From assembly GCA_023396555.1 (NCBI GenBank), contig JAEWWC010000055.1:1-22953 (forward strand): DNA of 22,953 nt. Reading direction: 5' to 3'. Source of the stretch: Bacillota bacterium. GTDB taxonomy: Bacteria > Bacillota > Clostridia > Christensenellales > SZUA-584. A program made the translations under genes and the position numbers. Shown piece by piece: positions 21,914-22,953 of the stretch (its first letter is position 1; every line of letters begins with the position of its first letter). Under the pieces are notes generated by a model. The model was not told the DNA's origin. It searched no databases and was given only the letters and a program-made list of their open reading frames with translations.

Positions 21914-22855
21914 CTATTCTCCTCTCGCACAGCTGCTGCCCGGGGCTATGATCTCCAGCAGCTTGCTGTCCAGCTGCTCAGCGGTGACGTGCCCCATGCA
22001 TTTAAGACGATAGTTCATTGCAGCCACCTCGATGATAATGGCGAGGTTGCGCCCGGGGCGTACCGGTATCGTGATGATGGGGATCTTGACTCCCAACAGC
22101 GTGATATACTCATTGGAAAGCCCCAAACGGTCGATGTTCATCGGATCGCCCAGCTCCAGGTTGACGGCCAGCTCGATGGACTTTTCCACCAGCACCGCGC
22201 CGATGCCATACAATGTACGCACGTCGATGATACCGAGGCCGCGTATCTCCATCATGTGGCGGATCACCTCGGGGGACTGGCCCACCAGCTGGTTGTCCGA
22301 CAGCTTCACGATCTCGACCACGTCGTCCGCGACGAGCCGGTGGTTCCTCTTCACCAGCTCCAGCGCGGTCTCGCTTTTGCCGACGCCCGAATCACCCATC
22401 AGCAGTATGCCGACGCCGTAAACGTCCATCAGCCCCGCGTGGCGGGAAATGCTGGGCGCGAGCACTCGGTCCAGATAGACGGTGGTTTTGTGAGAGAGTT
22501 TCGTGGTGGTAAGGCCGGACATAAATATGGGTGTGTTATATTTTTTGGCGGCTTCCACCATTTCGGGAGGCGGTGTCAGATTGCGTCCGATCAGTACGCA
22601 GGGGACCTGGCTGGCGAAATACTTGTCCAGCCGTTCGCGCTTAAGCTCAGGGTCAAGGTTTTGAAGGTAAGTCATTTCCACCATGCCAAAAAGCTGGATG
22701 CGGTTGACGGCAAAGTACTCAAAAAACCCCGCCATCTGCAGACCCGGACGGTTGAGGTCTGACGTGTTGATCTCCAAATGCTGTACGTCCCCCCGGTAGA
22801 TGACGCTCAGGTTCAGCTCTTTGACAAGATCATCGATTTTGAGCTTGACTTTCAT
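21914..22855 (-). CDS. hprK: HPr kinase/phosphorylase
   Basis: A protein of 313 residues that phosphorylates and dephosphorylates Ser46 of HPr, setting carbon catabolite repression in Gram-positive bacteria. The N-terminal domain (1-130) is followed by RHAGLMDVYGVG (H139), P-loop GDSGVGKS (154-161) and the family signature EIRGLGIIDVRTLYG (203-217). HAG instead of the common HGV at the histidine is a mild change. GGAGGGAG upstream supports the ATG at 22853-22855. The start overlaps the end of a HAD hydrolase gene by 26 bases. The full set of motifs makes the call safe. Confidence 0.96.
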   Translation of the reverse strand: MKVKLKIDDLVKELNLSVIYRGDVQHLEINTSDLNRPGLQMAGFFEYFAVNRIQLFGMVEMTYLQNLDPELKRERLDKYFASQVPCVLIGRNLTPPPEMVEAAKKYNTPIFMSGLTTTKLSHKTTVYLDRVLAPSISRHAGLMDVYGVGILLMGDSGVGKSETALELVKRNHRLVADDVVEIVKLSDNQLVGQSPEVIRHMMEIRGLGIIDVRTLYGIGAVLVEKSIELAVNLELGDPMNIDRLGLSNEYITLLGVKIPIITIPVRPGRNLAIIIEVAAMNYRLKCMGHVTAEQLDSKLLEIIAPGSSCARGE

Positions 22856-22953
22856 AGGCTCCCTCCAATATGTATTGTTCAATGACATCTGCAACACCAC
22901 CCTCCTCATTGGACGGGCAGATGATATCAGCCGCTTCCAGAACATGCGGAGCC
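22830..22953 (-). CDS. Cof-type HAD hydrolase (3' end, cut by window)
   Basis: A minus-strand frame enters at 22952 and ends with TGA at 22830-22832, giving 40 residues. It reads APHVLEAADIICPSNEEGG, then VADVIEQYILEGAYESQ. The 'A-D-I-x-P-S-N-x-x-G-G-V-A-x-x-I' block is the typical C terminus of Cof-type (HAD-IIB) phosphatases. It overlaps the hprK start by 26 bases, so the genes are translationally coupled, and GGAGGGAG, the hprK ribosome site, lies inside its coding region. The rest of the gene is beyond the edge, so catalytic motifs are not seen. Confidence 0.7.
   Translation of the reverse strand, partial: APHVLEAADIICPSNEEGGVADVIEQYILEGAYESQAQNR

Noticed and set aside
1..22953. CRISPR arrays, tRNA or rRNA genes, insertion sequences, phage genes
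   Set aside because: No regularly spaced direct repeats, cloverleaf-like sequences, transposase or integrase motifs were seen by eye on either strand.

Overview
The window looks like a piece of chromosome from a Gram-positive Bacillota, most likely class Clostridia. It has about 20 compact genes with good Shine-Dalgarno sites, moderately high GC, an HPr kinase, a ROK glucokinase, a spore-cortex-type SleB hydrolase and a Crp/Fnr-ferredoxin pair of the HcpR type. No genus can be assigned by eye. There are no rRNA, tRNA, CRISPR, IS or phage genes. No gene-free stretch exceeds 300 bp.

Layout. 1-1550: the 3' end of an archaeal-type cofactor-independent phosphoglycerate mutase (apgM) and an iron-type alcohol dehydrogenase. 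1591-3469: a cytoplasmic-looking LysM protein and two multi-spanning membrane proteins, ending at a terminator. 3559-4419: a YwqG/DUF1963 protein. 4512-4591: three consecutive triloop hairpins, probably an interspersed repeat. 4636-6590 (minus): argJ and a Crp/Fnr regulator. The regulator is divergent from a ferredoxin-fusion gene (6684-7391), and a perfect palindrome sits at the class II activator position of the ferredoxin promoter. 7606-9509: a DUF2156 protein and an Eis-like GNAT acetyltransferase. 9525-15875: the F-type ATP synthase operon, closed by a strong terminator. 15970-17733: histidine phosphatase, TetR regulator and flavodoxin-like protein. 17848-19817: a membrane-anchored SleB-type hydrolase and an ACT-domain protein. 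19823-22953 (minus): HAD hydrolase (partial), hprK, ROK glucokinase and a membrane-anchored solute-binding-like protein, a sugar-sensing and phosphorylation cluster.

The most unusual feature is in the ATP synthase operon. Its order is atpI-like, a, c, b, [delta C-terminal domain + alpha], gamma, beta, epsilon. No free delta gene exists. A segment that aligns with only the C-terminal (b-binding) domain of delta is fused in frame to the N terminus of a complete alpha subunit, and the N-terminal (alpha-binding) domain of delta is missing. The reading frame starts 1 nt after the b stop, so there is no room for the missing domain and a simple frameshift does not explain it. If expressed as read, the peripheral stalk would be covalently tied to alpha, and each F1 would carry up to three delta C-terminal domains instead of one. 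A Shine-Dalgarno-like stretch lies exactly in the linker, leaving open internal initiation that would also yield free alpha.
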